In this document: one piece after another, positions 34,517 to 42,902 of the stretch
Layout: every line of letters starts with the position of its first letter
How positions within the stretch are numbered: position 1 is the first letter of the stretch
Assembly: GCF_035117555.1 (NCBI RefSeq)
Contig: NZ_JAYKPK010000005.1
Coordinates: 62,001 to 126,000, forward strand
DNA: 64,000 nucleotides
Direction of reading: 5' to 3'
Source: Yoonia sp035117555
GTDB lineage: Bacteria > Pseudomonadota > Alphaproteobacteria > Rhodobacterales > Rhodobacteraceae
Made by a program: the position numbers and the translations under genes
Notes under the pieces: generated by a model
Told to the model about the DNA's origin: nothing
The model's database searches: none
Seen by the model: the letters and a program-made list of their open reading frames with translations, nothing else

Positions 34517-35395
34517 TCAGCCCTTGACGCCTGTCGAGGCGATCGAGGCGATAAAGGCGCGTTGCATATAGAGATAGAAGGCGAGCACAGGCACGGTGAT
34601 CATGCTGAGATAGGCCATGATCTCGCCCCATGCGCGGTTAAGTTGAAAGAAATACTGCAGTCCGACCATGACGGGCCGGTAACCCTCTTGCTGGACGACC
34701 ATCAAGGGCCAGAGGTATTGGTTATACATCACCAGAAACTTCAGGATCGCAGCGGTGGCCAGAACCGGACCGGCGAGCGGCATGACGATCCGGCGATAGA
34801 TCGTCCATGACGACGCCCCTTCGACGCGGGCCGCCTCGATCAGTTCATTTGGCAGGTCTTTGAAATACTGGACGAACAGAAAGATCGTCAGCCCATCCGC
34901 GATCCACGGGATGATCTGAACACGGTAAGTGTTCAGCCAGCCGATCTGCACACCGTCCATCCCGATCCACGGCAGGTTGGCTGCGATCAATAACAGCGGG
35001 ATCGCAATTGTCTCGAAAGGCACAATCAGCGTAGCCACGATAATCGTAAGAAGTGGTCCCCGGCCACGCCAACGCAAGAACACGAAGGAAAAGGCCGCAA
35101 GCGAGCAGATGAATAGTGAAAACAACACTGTAACGCCTGTCACTAGAACAGAGTTGAAGACAAAGAGCCCGACAGGCGCCCGCGCGAATGCTGCGGTGTA
35201 ATTGTCCAAAGAGATGTCACCCACCGGCAGAAACGCCCGCAAGCTTGCCGTGTCGGCCAGCAATTGCGCATCCGGCTTCAGCGATGAAATCACCATGAAT
35301 ACCAACGGAAACAGAAAGACGACCGCGATCAACGAGAGTACCGCGTAGCGCACAGCAAGCCTCAATCCGGTGTTGTCGGGGCTGATAGCGGCCAT
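34517..35395 (-). CDS. sugar ABC transporter permease (MalG type)
   Basis: A 292-residue permease with six membrane helices. The EAA loop is LIEAARVEGASSWTIYRRIVMP, quoted here by its core EAARVEGASSWTIYRRI, which docks on the ATPase. It starts within the last bases of the partner permease (TAATG overlap). Confidence 0.92.
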   Translation of the reverse strand: MAAISPDNTGLRLAVRYAVLSLIAVVFLFPLVFMVISSLKPDAQLLADTASLRAFLPVGDISLDNYTAAFARAPVGLFVFNSVLVTGVTVLFSLFICSLAAFSFVFLRWRGRGPLLTIIVATLIVPFETIAIPLLLIAANLPWIGMDGVQIGWLNTYRVQIIPWIADGLTIFLFVQYFKDLPNELIEAARVEGASSWTIYRRIVMPLAGPVLATAAILKFLVMYNQYLWPLMVVQQEGYRPVMVGLQYFFQLNRAWGEIMAYLSMITVPVLAFYLYMQRAFIASIASTGVKG

Positions 35396-36477
35396 TACGT
35401 TTTCTCCCGTGTGAGGATGCCTTGAATCAGGCTGATCGTCAGGACCAGCAAGAACAGCAGCACCGATATGGTTGAACCACCCGAAATGTCCTGCCGGCTA
35501 TAGCCGCGCTCAACGGCTTGAAAGACGATGGTCTGTGTGCTGTCGCGGGGGCCACCATTGGTCATGACGTCAATCTGCGCGAACAGGGCAAAGGCCTGCA
35601 TGGTGATGACGATCAGGATCAACACTGCAGTATTGCGAAGGCCCGGCCATGTCACATAGCGAAAAGTCTGCGTTTTTGATGCACCCTCGATGGCGGCAGC
35701 CTCATAAAGCGTCGGCGAAATTGTTTGCAGGCCGGACAGCCAGATCACCATGTGAAAACCGACCGCTTGCCAGATTGACATCACCATGATCGCGCCAAGA
35801 GCTGTCGACGGATCCCCAAGCCAGTCATGACCTTCGAACCAGCCAAAGGTCAAAGCGGCCAGCATATTGTTCAAAAGGCCATTATTGCCGTCGTAAATGA
35901 ACCGCCACAACAGCGACACAACCACGATTGAGACGACGACGGGCATGAAATAAACAGCGCGGAAAAAGCTGATCCCGCGCAGGCGCTGATTGATCAGCAA
36001 TGCCAGCCCGAGCGCGATTGTCGCCTGAACCGGTGCTACGATGATGACGAAAAGCACTGTATTCACCAGCGCTTTCATAAACACCACGTCACGTGCAAGC
36101 ACGATCCTGCGCGCCTCATCGCCAGTTTCCCACGAGAACCATTCGCGCATGCCTTCGAGATTGGCAAAATCTGGATTGCCCCGGACGATGCTGCGCAGGC
36201 GCGGATATTCGGGCGCACCGGCGGCATTGCGAATGATCTCGCCTTCATCGTCGCGCTCGGGCTGGATCGTCGTGATCCCGACACCAAGCAGCTGGCTATA
36301 ATTGGCCATACCGATGAACTGCGTCGGGTTTGGCGAAATAAGCCGCTGATTGGTAAACGAAAGCGCAATCGCGAAAAAGAAGGGCAAGATAATAAACATC
36401 GCAATCAGGCCGAAACCCGGCAGCGCCATCGCCCATCCGGCAGCGGTATTGGTTGTCAGTTTGCTGGCGCGTGCCAT
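35395..36477 (-). CDS. sugar ABC transporter permease (MalF type) with a large periplasmic loop
   Basis: A 360-residue permease. The EAA loop is LYEAAAIEGASKTQTFRYVT. Between the first helix (about residues 15-40) and the second (about 125-148) lies an unusually long loop of about 80 residues. It contains IQPERDDEGEIIRNAAGAPE, polar and acidic, and resembles the P2-type insertion of MalF that contacts the binding protein. It pairs with the MalG-type permease downstream. Confidence 0.9.
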   Translation of the reverse strand: MARASKLTTNTAAGWAMALPGFGLIAMFIILPFFFAIALSFTNQRLISPNPTQFIGMANYSQLLGVGITTIQPERDDEGEIIRNAAGAPEYPRLRSIVRGNPDFANLEGMREWFSWETGDEARRIVLARDVVFMKALVNTVLFVIIVAPVQATIALGLALLINQRLRGISFFRAVYFMPVVVSIVVVSLLWRFIYDGNNGLLNNMLAALTFGWFEGHDWLGDPSTALGAIMVMSIWQAVGFHMVIWLSGLQTISPTLYEAAAIEGASKTQTFRYVTWPGLRNTAVLILIVITMQAFALFAQIDVMTNGGPRDSTQTIVFQAVERGYSRQDISGGSTISVLLFLLVLTISLIQGILTREKT

Positions 36478-36546
36478 GGTCAGCCCCGTTCACTCATTTC
36501 CAATGGAAAAAAGGCTCCAGCGCGCCCGCGCCGGAGCCCGCGGCAC

Positions 36547-37797
36547 TCAGTTATATCCGCTGTTGCGCTGGATATCGGTATCAATCTCATCCACCGCAGC
36601 ATCGAGCGTATCGGCCACATCAGCGCCATTGGCGATGTCAGCCAGAGCTTTCTCGAACACCTTCGCCGCGACCACATAGCCGGGCGTGACAGGCCGGAGC
36701 GTCCCTTGGGCGGCCGATAGATCGAAGAACACCGCCATAGGCGCACCTTCGCTGTAGTATTCCGTCATCTCCGCTGCGGTCGGTGTCGCAGGGATAAGCC
36801 CGATACCGTTCGAGAATGCGGCAAGGTACTCATCTTGCAGCGCGAACGCGATGAAGGCAGCGGCTCCCTCGGGGTGTTCGGACGTCGCGGATACGCCGAA
36901 CTGCCAGCTTGCGGCACCGATCTTCGGCCCGCTGCCGAAATCTGGGGCAGGAAGAAACAGGGTGTCTTCAAAAGCCAGAAGCGTATTCAGCGCCATCCAG
37001 TTTCCGGTCCAACTGAAGGCAAACCGACCATCGGTGAAACCTGTCTGCAGGTCAGCGGGATCCTGGCTCGTGCCGGGTGCATAGCCTGCCTCAAACAAGC
37101 TCTGCCACCATTCGCCAAAGGCTATTGCTTCGTCACCGTTCAGCACGCCCTCAGCGGTCTGATAGGTGTCGCGGTCGATGATGTCGCCACCGAAAGACTG
37201 CAGGAACGGGCTGAACGCATAGGGATACCATTCCCCCGCATCGGCCATCCCAAGATTGATCGCATAATCGTAATTGCCGCTCTGCTTGGCCGCCTCCAGA
37301 GCCGCGTTGAATTCCTCGCCGGTCCATGGCTCGTCCAGTGTCGGCGTACGCAGTCCGAGTTCATCAAGGATGGACTGACGCGTGACCAGGGCCACCGCCG
37401 CGTCCCAGAAACCAACAGAATAAAGCTGATCGTTGTAATAGCCCTTCGTTCCGGGAAGAAAATCCGCAATAATCTCTTCGTCGATCAGCAGCGGCTGCAT
37501 ATAGCCGGCCCAGGCCCAGTTCGGCATGACCGGCCCGTCGACATCCATGATGTCGGGCAAATTACCTGCGAGTGCGGCGGCAACGATGCTGTCGTTATAA
37601 GCACCTTGAGGAAAGCTCTCGATAGACACGACATAGTCGGACTGGCTTTCGTTGAAGTCGCTGACGATACCATTGAGGATCTCACTCTCCACAACGTTTC
37701 CGGCGCCATGATACCACATCGACAATTCGGTCTGCGCCGAAGCGGCGGTGCCAGCCAATAAGGCGAGCACACTTGCACTCAATTTCATCATTGTCAT
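36547..37797 (-). CDS. extracellular sugar-binding protein of an ABC importer
   Basis: A 416-residue family 1 solute-binding protein. The signal peptide is MKLSASVLALLAGTAASA with cleavage before QTELSMWYHG, whose WYHG start is typical of the MalE/UgpB group. It captures sugar in the periplasm for the MalFG-type permeases. Its ATG overlaps the lacI stop (ATGA); ATGs two and three codons later are possible starts. Confidence 0.92.
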   Translation of the reverse strand: MTMMKLSASVLALLAGTAASAQTELSMWYHGAGNVVESEILNGIVSDFNESQSDYVVSIESFPQGAYNDSIVAAALAGNLPDIMDVDGPVMPNWAWAGYMQPLLIDEEIIADFLPGTKGYYNDQLYSVGFWDAAVALVTRQSILDELGLRTPTLDEPWTGEEFNAALEAAKQSGNYDYAINLGMADAGEWYPYAFSPFLQSFGGDIIDRDTYQTAEGVLNGDEAIAFGEWWQSLFEAGYAPGTSQDPADLQTGFTDGRFAFSWTGNWMALNTLLAFEDTLFLPAPDFGSGPKIGAASWQFGVSATSEHPEGAAAFIAFALQDEYLAAFSNGIGLIPATPTAAEMTEYYSEGAPMAVFFDLSAAQGTLRPVTPGYVVAAKVFEKALADIANGADVADTLDAAVDEIDTDIQRNSGYN

Positions 37798-38882
37798 AGT
37801 CTCTCTCTCCCTTGGTTTTGAAATTCGACAATTGGCGTCCGACTCAGCACCGACTCGCGCCAGATGACCGGACCCGCCACGAGGGTCGGCATCCTGTCGG
37901 CGTTACGGTCGGGGCCGGATTCGATCAACGAAAGCAACTGTTCCGCCGCACGCGCACCGATAGCGGCATAAGGCAATTCGACGGTGGTAAGTGGCGGATA
38001 AAGCGTTTCCGCGATGATCCTGTGGTCATCGAACCCGGCAACAGAAATGTCCTGCGGCACCCGCAGGCCGCGCGAACGCAGGATTCCATAGACACGCATC
38101 GCCATCGCGTCATTGCCGCAACACAGCACCGTAGGCGGCTCCGGCAAAGACATCAGCCGGTCGATCGCATCCCACAGCAGTTTGCTGCCAAGCTTGGCAT
38201 CATCGATATAGGCCAGCACGACAAGCGCCGGGTCGTAGGCAATACCTGCCTCGTCCAGAGCGCTGCGATAGCCCTCGGTGCGCAGCTGGGTTGCCACCAT
38301 CTGGCGACCCAGTGTGAGGTAGCCGATCCGCCGGTGACCGGCCCGGAGCAAGCGCTCGACAAGCATGTGCTGGCCGCGCCGATCGTCAGGAACGATCGAG
38401 GGCGTGCCCGCATCGTCAAAGCAATTTGCGAGCACCAGCGGAAAGCCTTTGGGAACAAGCGGTAAGGCAACACGCTGATGAAAATCGGCGGCATAGATCA
38501 ACCCCTGCACCCGGTGCTCCAGGAAGGTCTGTACCAGTGGCGCGACCTGATCGGACTGACCGCCGGTATCGGCGATCATGACGGTCATACCGCTTGAGGC
38601 AATGCCGCGCTGGATGGCTTGGACGATCACCAAATCGGGCAGACCATGGCTGGCGGGCTGATCCGTTGTCTGCGAGATCGCACCCGTGATGAGCCCGATG
38701 AGCCCCGACCGGTTAGACCGCATCATGCGGGCAGCAGTTGAAGGCACAAAACCAAGAGCGGCAATCGCGGCCTCGACCCGTTCCCGGGTGGCGGTCTTGA
38801 CAGGGGCGTCACTGTTCAAAACGCGGCTCACAGTTTTCGCCGACACGCCGGCTGCACGCGCGACATCATATATTGTAGCCAT
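37794..38882 (-). CDS. LacI family transcriptional regulator of the sugar cassette
   Basis: A 362-residue LacI/GalR regulator. The N-terminal helix-turn-helix MATIYDVARAAGVSAKTVSR and hinge FVPSTAARMMRSNRSGLIGL are standard. A periplasmic-binding-protein-like effector domain follows. The ATG at 38882 is fixed by GGGAGG just upstream. Two abutting operator-like palindromes lie 60-88 bases before the start, so it probably represses its own operon. Confidence 0.93.
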   Translation of the reverse strand: MATIYDVARAAGVSAKTVSRVLNSDAPVKTATRERVEAAIAALGFVPSTAARMMRSNRSGLIGLITGAISQTTDQPASHGLPDLVIVQAIQRGIASSGMTVMIADTGGQSDQVAPLVQTFLEHRVQGLIYAADFHQRVALPLVPKGFPLVLANCFDDAGTPSIVPDDRRGQHMLVERLLRAGHRRIGYLTLGRQMVATQLRTEGYRSALDEAGIAYDPALVVLAYIDDAKLGSKLLWDAIDRLMSLPEPPTVLCCGNDAMAMRVYGILRSRGLRVPQDISVAGFDDHRIIAETLYPPLTTVELPYAAIGARAAEQLLSLIESGPDRNADRMPTLVAGPVIWRESVLSRTPIVEFQNQGRERL

Positions 38883-38942
38883 AATCCTCCCCTCGCCCCC
38901 CTCCAAAGACAGCGCATCGCCAACTGTGCATACAAATCACTA

Positions 38943-38970
38943 TGACACCGATGTCATGACACCGATGTCA
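38943..38970. promoter_or_regulatory. two abutting LacI-type operators
   Basis: TGACACCGATGTCA occurs twice without a gap (38943-38956 and 38957-38970). Each is a near-perfect palindrome with a central CG, as expected for LacI/GalR operators, differing from symmetry at only one pair. The whole forms a 14-base tandem repeat followed by a partial third unit (TGAC). Confidence 0.8.
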
Positions 38971-39019
38971 TGACTTGCTAGGCCGTGTCAATGAGTAACT
39001 AATTTGCCGGCTTACTGAG

Positions 39020-39438
39020 ATGAGTCACCGCGACAGCACTGGCGCCGATCAGATCATCAGCCCTGGTGCGTTGAACTGGATGGTCGCCGGGAATGGCGTG
39101 ACCCATTCGGAACGCAGTTCGGCGGTTGCCCGCAGCGGTCCGAACAGCCTGTTCGGCATCCAGACCCGGCTGGCGCTACCCGACAGCCGTGAAGACGTGG
39201 CGCCAAGTTTCGAGCATCACGACAAAAACACGCTCCCGGCAATAGAGGATGACGGGATCTCCGTGCAGTTGATCCTTGGCAGAGCTTATGGCGCGGTCGC
39301 TCCTGCGACGATGCTGTCAGAAATCTTCTACGCCGCATCGAAGAGGCTAAGGCCGAATGGCGCGCCGCGAACTGGGGCAAGGGTCGGTTCGATCTTCCGG
39401 TTGATGACCGTGACGAGCACATAGACTTGCCAGATTGA
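39020..39438 (+). pseudogene. decayed pirin gene
   Basis: The first frame (from the ATG at 39020) reads as the middle of a pirin: HRDSTGADQIISPGALNWMV, AGNGVTHSERSS, LFGIQTRLALPD. The first 60 or so residues, including the first metal-site part, are absent. After SEIFYA the reading shifts to another frame that encodes the normal pirin C-terminus (RRIEEAKAEWRAANWGKGRF to DLPD stop at 39436-39438). About half the protein has been lost by internal deletion. It is not expected to be functional. Confidence 0.8.
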
Positions 39439-39533
39439 CGTGAACCAGTGATTATTTACCTTGAGCCAAGGCTCGCCACGCAAACGAAAGCAATGCCCGC
39501 GAAGAAGCGAATGTTGGACGGAGAAAACGCATA

Positions 39534-40790
39534 ATGACCAACAAATGGCCTCCCCTCGACTACCTTGGATGGCGGGAGACCTGTTCCGCCCTGCATCTGT
39601 ATCTGCAAATCGTTGGAAAATACCGGCTCGCGCACACGCCGTGGCTCAACCATTCCTGGAACGCTACTTTCTATGTCGCGCCGACCGGCCTGACCTCCTC
39701 GCCGATCCCGGACGGTCCGGGCATCGAAATTCGTTTCGACTTCCGTGAGCACAAGGTGATAGGCACCTGCGGCAATGGCCGCACTGCCATGTTCGCGCTT
39801 GGGCCGTCGACGGTCGCGGCGTTTCGCGCAAACTTCGCGCAACTGATTACCGACCTCGGCGGCACGCCGACCTTCAACGACACCCCGAACGAGGTGCCGA
39901 ACCCCATCCCATTCAGCGAGGATCATCGCGACCGGCCTTATGACCGAGATGCGGTGCAGCGCTATCATCAGGCATTGGTGGCGATCGACAGGGTATTGGG
40001 CAGGTTCCGGACATCTTTTCTGGGCAAGTCCAGTCCCGTTCACCTGTTCTGGGGAGCAATGGATCTCGCGGTCACCCGTTTCTCCGGGCGGCGCGCGCCG
40101 CTCCATCCTGCGGGAATTCCTTCGCTGCCAGATAACGTGGCGCAGGAAGCATATGACCGGGAAGTATCTTCGGCAGGTTTCTGGCCGGGCGGCAATGGCA
40201 TCGACTACCCCGCTTTCTATGCTTACGCCTATCCGGCGCCCGGCGCGTATCGAGCTGCGCCGGTCCGGCCCGAGGCGGCCTTCTGGCATGAGGGCCTGTC
40301 GGAATTCATACTGCCCTACGATGCCGTGCAGACTGCGGCCGATCCCGACGAGGCTCTGATGGCGTTTCTGGTCTCCACCTACGAGGCTGCGGCCGACCTC
40401 GGCGGATGGGACCGTGATCTTCTGGAATGTGCGCAGGGGCAGCCGCGCAAGGTGCGCGCCGCGACTGCCGCATTGACGCCGACCGTCTCTGAGACAGATG
40501 GCACCGTTGAGCGGGAAGATGGACAGTCGAAGGGGCGCTACCGACTGGTCATCGACGGTGTCGAGGCCGAGATGACCTACAGCCGCGTCGGCAAAAGCAA
40601 GATCATCATCGACCATACCGAAGTTCCCGACGCTTTGCGTGGCCGCAAGGCCGGAGAAAGGCTGGTGCGGCAGGCGGTCGAGGACGCGCGGCGGGACAAG
40701 GTGGTCATCATCCCGCTTTGCCCTTTCGCCAAGGCCATGATCGGTCGCCACCCTGAATGGCAGGACGTGTTGCCCCCGTCGAAGGCTTGA
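39534..40790 (+). CDS. DUF5996 domain fused to a YjdJ-type GNAT domain
   Basis: A 418-residue protein. Residues about 1-300 match the DUF5996 type (LHLYLQIVGKYRLAHTPWLN, then FYVAPTGLTSSPIPDG, and LHPAGIPSLPD). Residues about 325-418 read as a small GNAT acetyltransferase (RYRLVIDGVEAEMTYSRVGK, DHTEVPDALRGRKAGERLV, CPFAKAMIGRHPEWQDVL). The two are normally separate proteins, so this is a natural fusion. The acetyl-CoA loop RGRKAGERLV is present. Function of either half is unknown. Confidence 0.75.
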   Translation: MTNKWPPLDYLGWRETCSALHLYLQIVGKYRLAHTPWLNHSWNATFYVAPTGLTSSPIPDGPGIEIRFDFREHKVIGTCGNGRTAMFALGPSTVAAFRANFAQLITDLGGTPTFNDTPNEVPNPIPFSEDHRDRPYDRDAVQRYHQALVAIDRVLGRFRTSFLGKSSPVHLFWGAMDLAVTRFSGRRAPLHPAGIPSLPDNVAQEAYDREVSSAGFWPGGNGIDYPAFYAYAYPAPGAYRAAPVRPEAAFWHEGLSEFILPYDAVQTAADPDEALMAFLVSTYEAAADLGGWDRDLLECAQGQPRKVRAATAALTPTVSETDGTVEREDGQSKGRYRLVIDGVEAEMTYSRVGKSKIIIDHTEVPDALRGRKAGERLVRQAVEDARRDKVVIIPLCPFAKAMIGRHPEWQDVLPPSKA

Positions 40791-41028
40791 CGGTGTGGAT
40801 TGATCTTAGGGCGCACAGCCCTGGATTATTTGCGAAACAAAGTAAGCAACGGCCTGTACTTTCGCGATCCGAGCGGCAAACTATTCGTAACGCCGCCGAT
40901 GCGCCTCGCGTTATGATGGACAAAGGCGCTACGCCAGCCGCCGGAATGACCCGGGGGGTGGCATCTATAGCTTGAACGATGCCTGTCGCGTTCGCGCCCG
41001 GGCGTTGCACTTTGAAAGGAGCGGCCCG
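40791..41028 (+). other. gap before the Kef gene with a possible coding remnant
   Basis: The frame of the upstream gene stays open for 41 codons past its stop, to a TGA at 40914-40916. It reads LDYLRNKVSNGLYFRDPSGK and then LFVTPP. YFRDPSG is reminiscent of VOC proteins. This may be the tail of a lost gene. Nothing else is visible before the Kef start. Confidence 0.3.
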
Positions 41029-42807
41029 ATGGCCACAGAGGGGTTGGGGCCAGTCATTGGCCCGGCGGTCGTGCTGTTGGGGGCTGCGGTGATTGCCGTA
41101 CCGCTGTTCCGGCGTCTGGGACTGGGGTCGGTGCTGGGATATTTCTCAGCCGGGGCGTTGGTTGGGCCATCTTTGCTGGGACTTTTCACGCATCCTGATA
41201 CGATCCTGCATTTCGCCGAACTGGGTGTTGTGATGTTTCTGTTCGTCATCGGGCTGGAACTGCGCCCGCAAAAGCTTTGGGCGCTGCGCGGGCAGATTTT
41301 TGGGCTGGGGCTAGCACAGGTAAGCCTTGCGATTGCGTTGCTGTCGGTCGCTGGCGCAATGGTTTTCGCGCTTCCACCAATCACCGCTTTCGTTGCGGGG
41401 GCGGGCTTTGTGCTGTCCTCGACGGCTGTGATCATGTCCACCTTGCAGGAACGGGGTGAAATCGCCAGCATCGAGGGGCAAAAATCCGTTTCTATCCTGT
41501 TGTTCGAAGATCTTCTGATTGTGCCGTTGCTGGCAATTGTGGCCTTCCTTTCGCCTGTCGCGCAAGGCGAGGGCGGGCTGAGTGCAGTGATGCTGGCGCT
41601 GGCCGGCCTGGTCGCGCTACTGGTCGCCGGGCGGTGGCTGCTGGATCCGTTCTTTGCCCTTCTGGCGCGTGCGCGCACCCGCGAAGTGCTCAGTGCCGGT
41701 GCTCTGCTGGTCGTGCTGGGAGCCGCCCTCCTGATGGATGCCGTGGGCCTTTCGATGGCAATGGGCGCGTTCATTGCCGGCGTTCTGCTCTCTGGCTCCA
41801 GCTATCGCCATCAAATCGAAAGCGACATCGAACCGTTCAAGGGCCTTCTGATGGGGCTGTTCTTTCTTGCCGTCGGTATGTCGCTGAACCTGACCATCGT
41901 GGCCGCGGAATGGCCGCTGCTGCTGGCCATGCTGGTGGTCTATGTGCTGGTCAAGGCGATTGCGATTTATGCCACTGCGCGGGCTTTTGGCGGTGCCAAT
42001 TTGCCCGCCCTGCGCCGGACGGTCATGTTCGCCCAGGGCGGCGAATTTGCCTTTGTGCTCTACACGGCCGCGCTGGCTGGCGGAGTTATCGATGCGCGCG
42101 AGAATGCGATCTTCTCGACGGTCGTAATACTGTCTATGGCGATCACGCCGCTGATCCTGATCGCCGCCGACCGGCTGTTGCGCGCCCCGGGTGCCGCGCT
42201 GGACGGCGTAGAGCAGGCAGATGGTCTTCGCGGACAGGTGCTGGTCATTGGCTTCGGGCGCTTTGGTCAGATCGCCCTGCAAATGCTGCTCGCGCGGCGC
42301 GCGCAGGTCTCGGTGATCGAGAACAATCCTGACCGCATCCGCGAGGCAGCGCGGTTCGGGTTCAAGGTCTATTTCGGCGATGGCACGCGGCTGGACATCT
42401 TGCACGCTTCGGGCGCGAGGCAAGCGCAGGTGATCCTGATCTGCGTCGATGATCGCCGCGCCGTCAGCGCGATTGCCACACTGATCCAGCACGAGTTTCC
42501 GAATGCGACCGTGCTGGCGCGCAGCTATGACCGGGGCCATTCGATGGAACTGATCCGCGCTGGCGTGGACTTTGAGGTCCGTGAGACAGTGGAATCGGCG
42601 CTGCTGATGGGGGCGGAAGGGCTGCGCCGCCTTGGCTGGGACGAGACCACCGTCGCCGAGGCGCTGGAAGATGTCCGGCGCCGCGATGCACAGCGCCTGA
42701 CGGAACAGGTGCAGGGAGATATCATGTCCGGGCGGGACAAGCTCCTGCCAGCGCCGGTGCCGGAACCACTGGCGCCCATCCAACTCCTGCAAAAGCCAAA
42801 TTCATAA
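41029..42807 (+). CDS. Kef-type monovalent cation/proton antiporter (CPA2 family)
   Basis: A 592-residue protein. Residues about 8-380 form a CPA2 exchanger domain of some 12 helices, including SSTAVIMSTLQERGEI and FAQGGEFAFVLYTAALA. Residues about 400-520 form a TrkA-N (RCK) domain beginning GQVLVIGFGRFGQIAL. KefB/KefC proteins exchange potassium for protons and are gated by glutathione adducts; whether this one is, is not shown. The ATG at 41029 has AAAGGAG upstream; an in-frame ATG 19 codons earlier is less likely. Confidence 0.9.
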   Translation: MATEGLGPVIGPAVVLLGAAVIAVPLFRRLGLGSVLGYFSAGALVGPSLLGLFTHPDTILHFAELGVVMFLFVIGLELRPQKLWALRGQIFGLGLAQVSLAIALLSVAGAMVFALPPITAFVAGAGFVLSSTAVIMSTLQERGEIASIEGQKSVSILLFEDLLIVPLLAIVAFLSPVAQGEGGLSAVMLALAGLVALLVAGRWLLDPFFALLARARTREVLSAGALLVVLGAALLMDAVGLSMAMGAFIAGVLLSGSSYRHQIESDIEPFKGLLMGLFFLAVGMSLNLTIVAAEWPLLLAMLVVYVLVKAIAIYATARAFGGANLPALRRTVMFAQGGEFAFVLYTAALAGGVIDARENAIFSTVVILSMAITPLILIAADRLLRAPGAALDGVEQADGLRGQVLVIGFGRFGQIALQMLLARRAQVSVIENNPDRIREAARFGFKVYFGDGTRLDILHASGARQAQVILICVDDRRAVSAIATLIQHEFPNATVLARSYDRGHSMELIRAGVDFEVRETVESALLMGAEGLRRLGWDETTVAEALEDVRRRDAQRLTEQVQGDIMSGRDKLLPAPVPEPLAPIQLLQKPNS

Positions 42808-42834
42808 CGAAAGAAATGATACTTAGCTACAGAC

Positions 42835-42851
42835 GGGGCCCGTCGGGCCCC
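42835..42851. terminator. hairpin between the Kef and nrdJ genes
   Basis: GGGGCCC, loop GTC, GGGCCCC: a perfect 7-bp GC stem between two convergent genes, without a T-tract. It probably helps separate the transcripts. Confidence 0.5.
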
Positions 42852-42902
42852 ATCTGGACATCCACCTGAGAACCTTGTCGCTCACCAACAACCACCCAAA
42901 TT

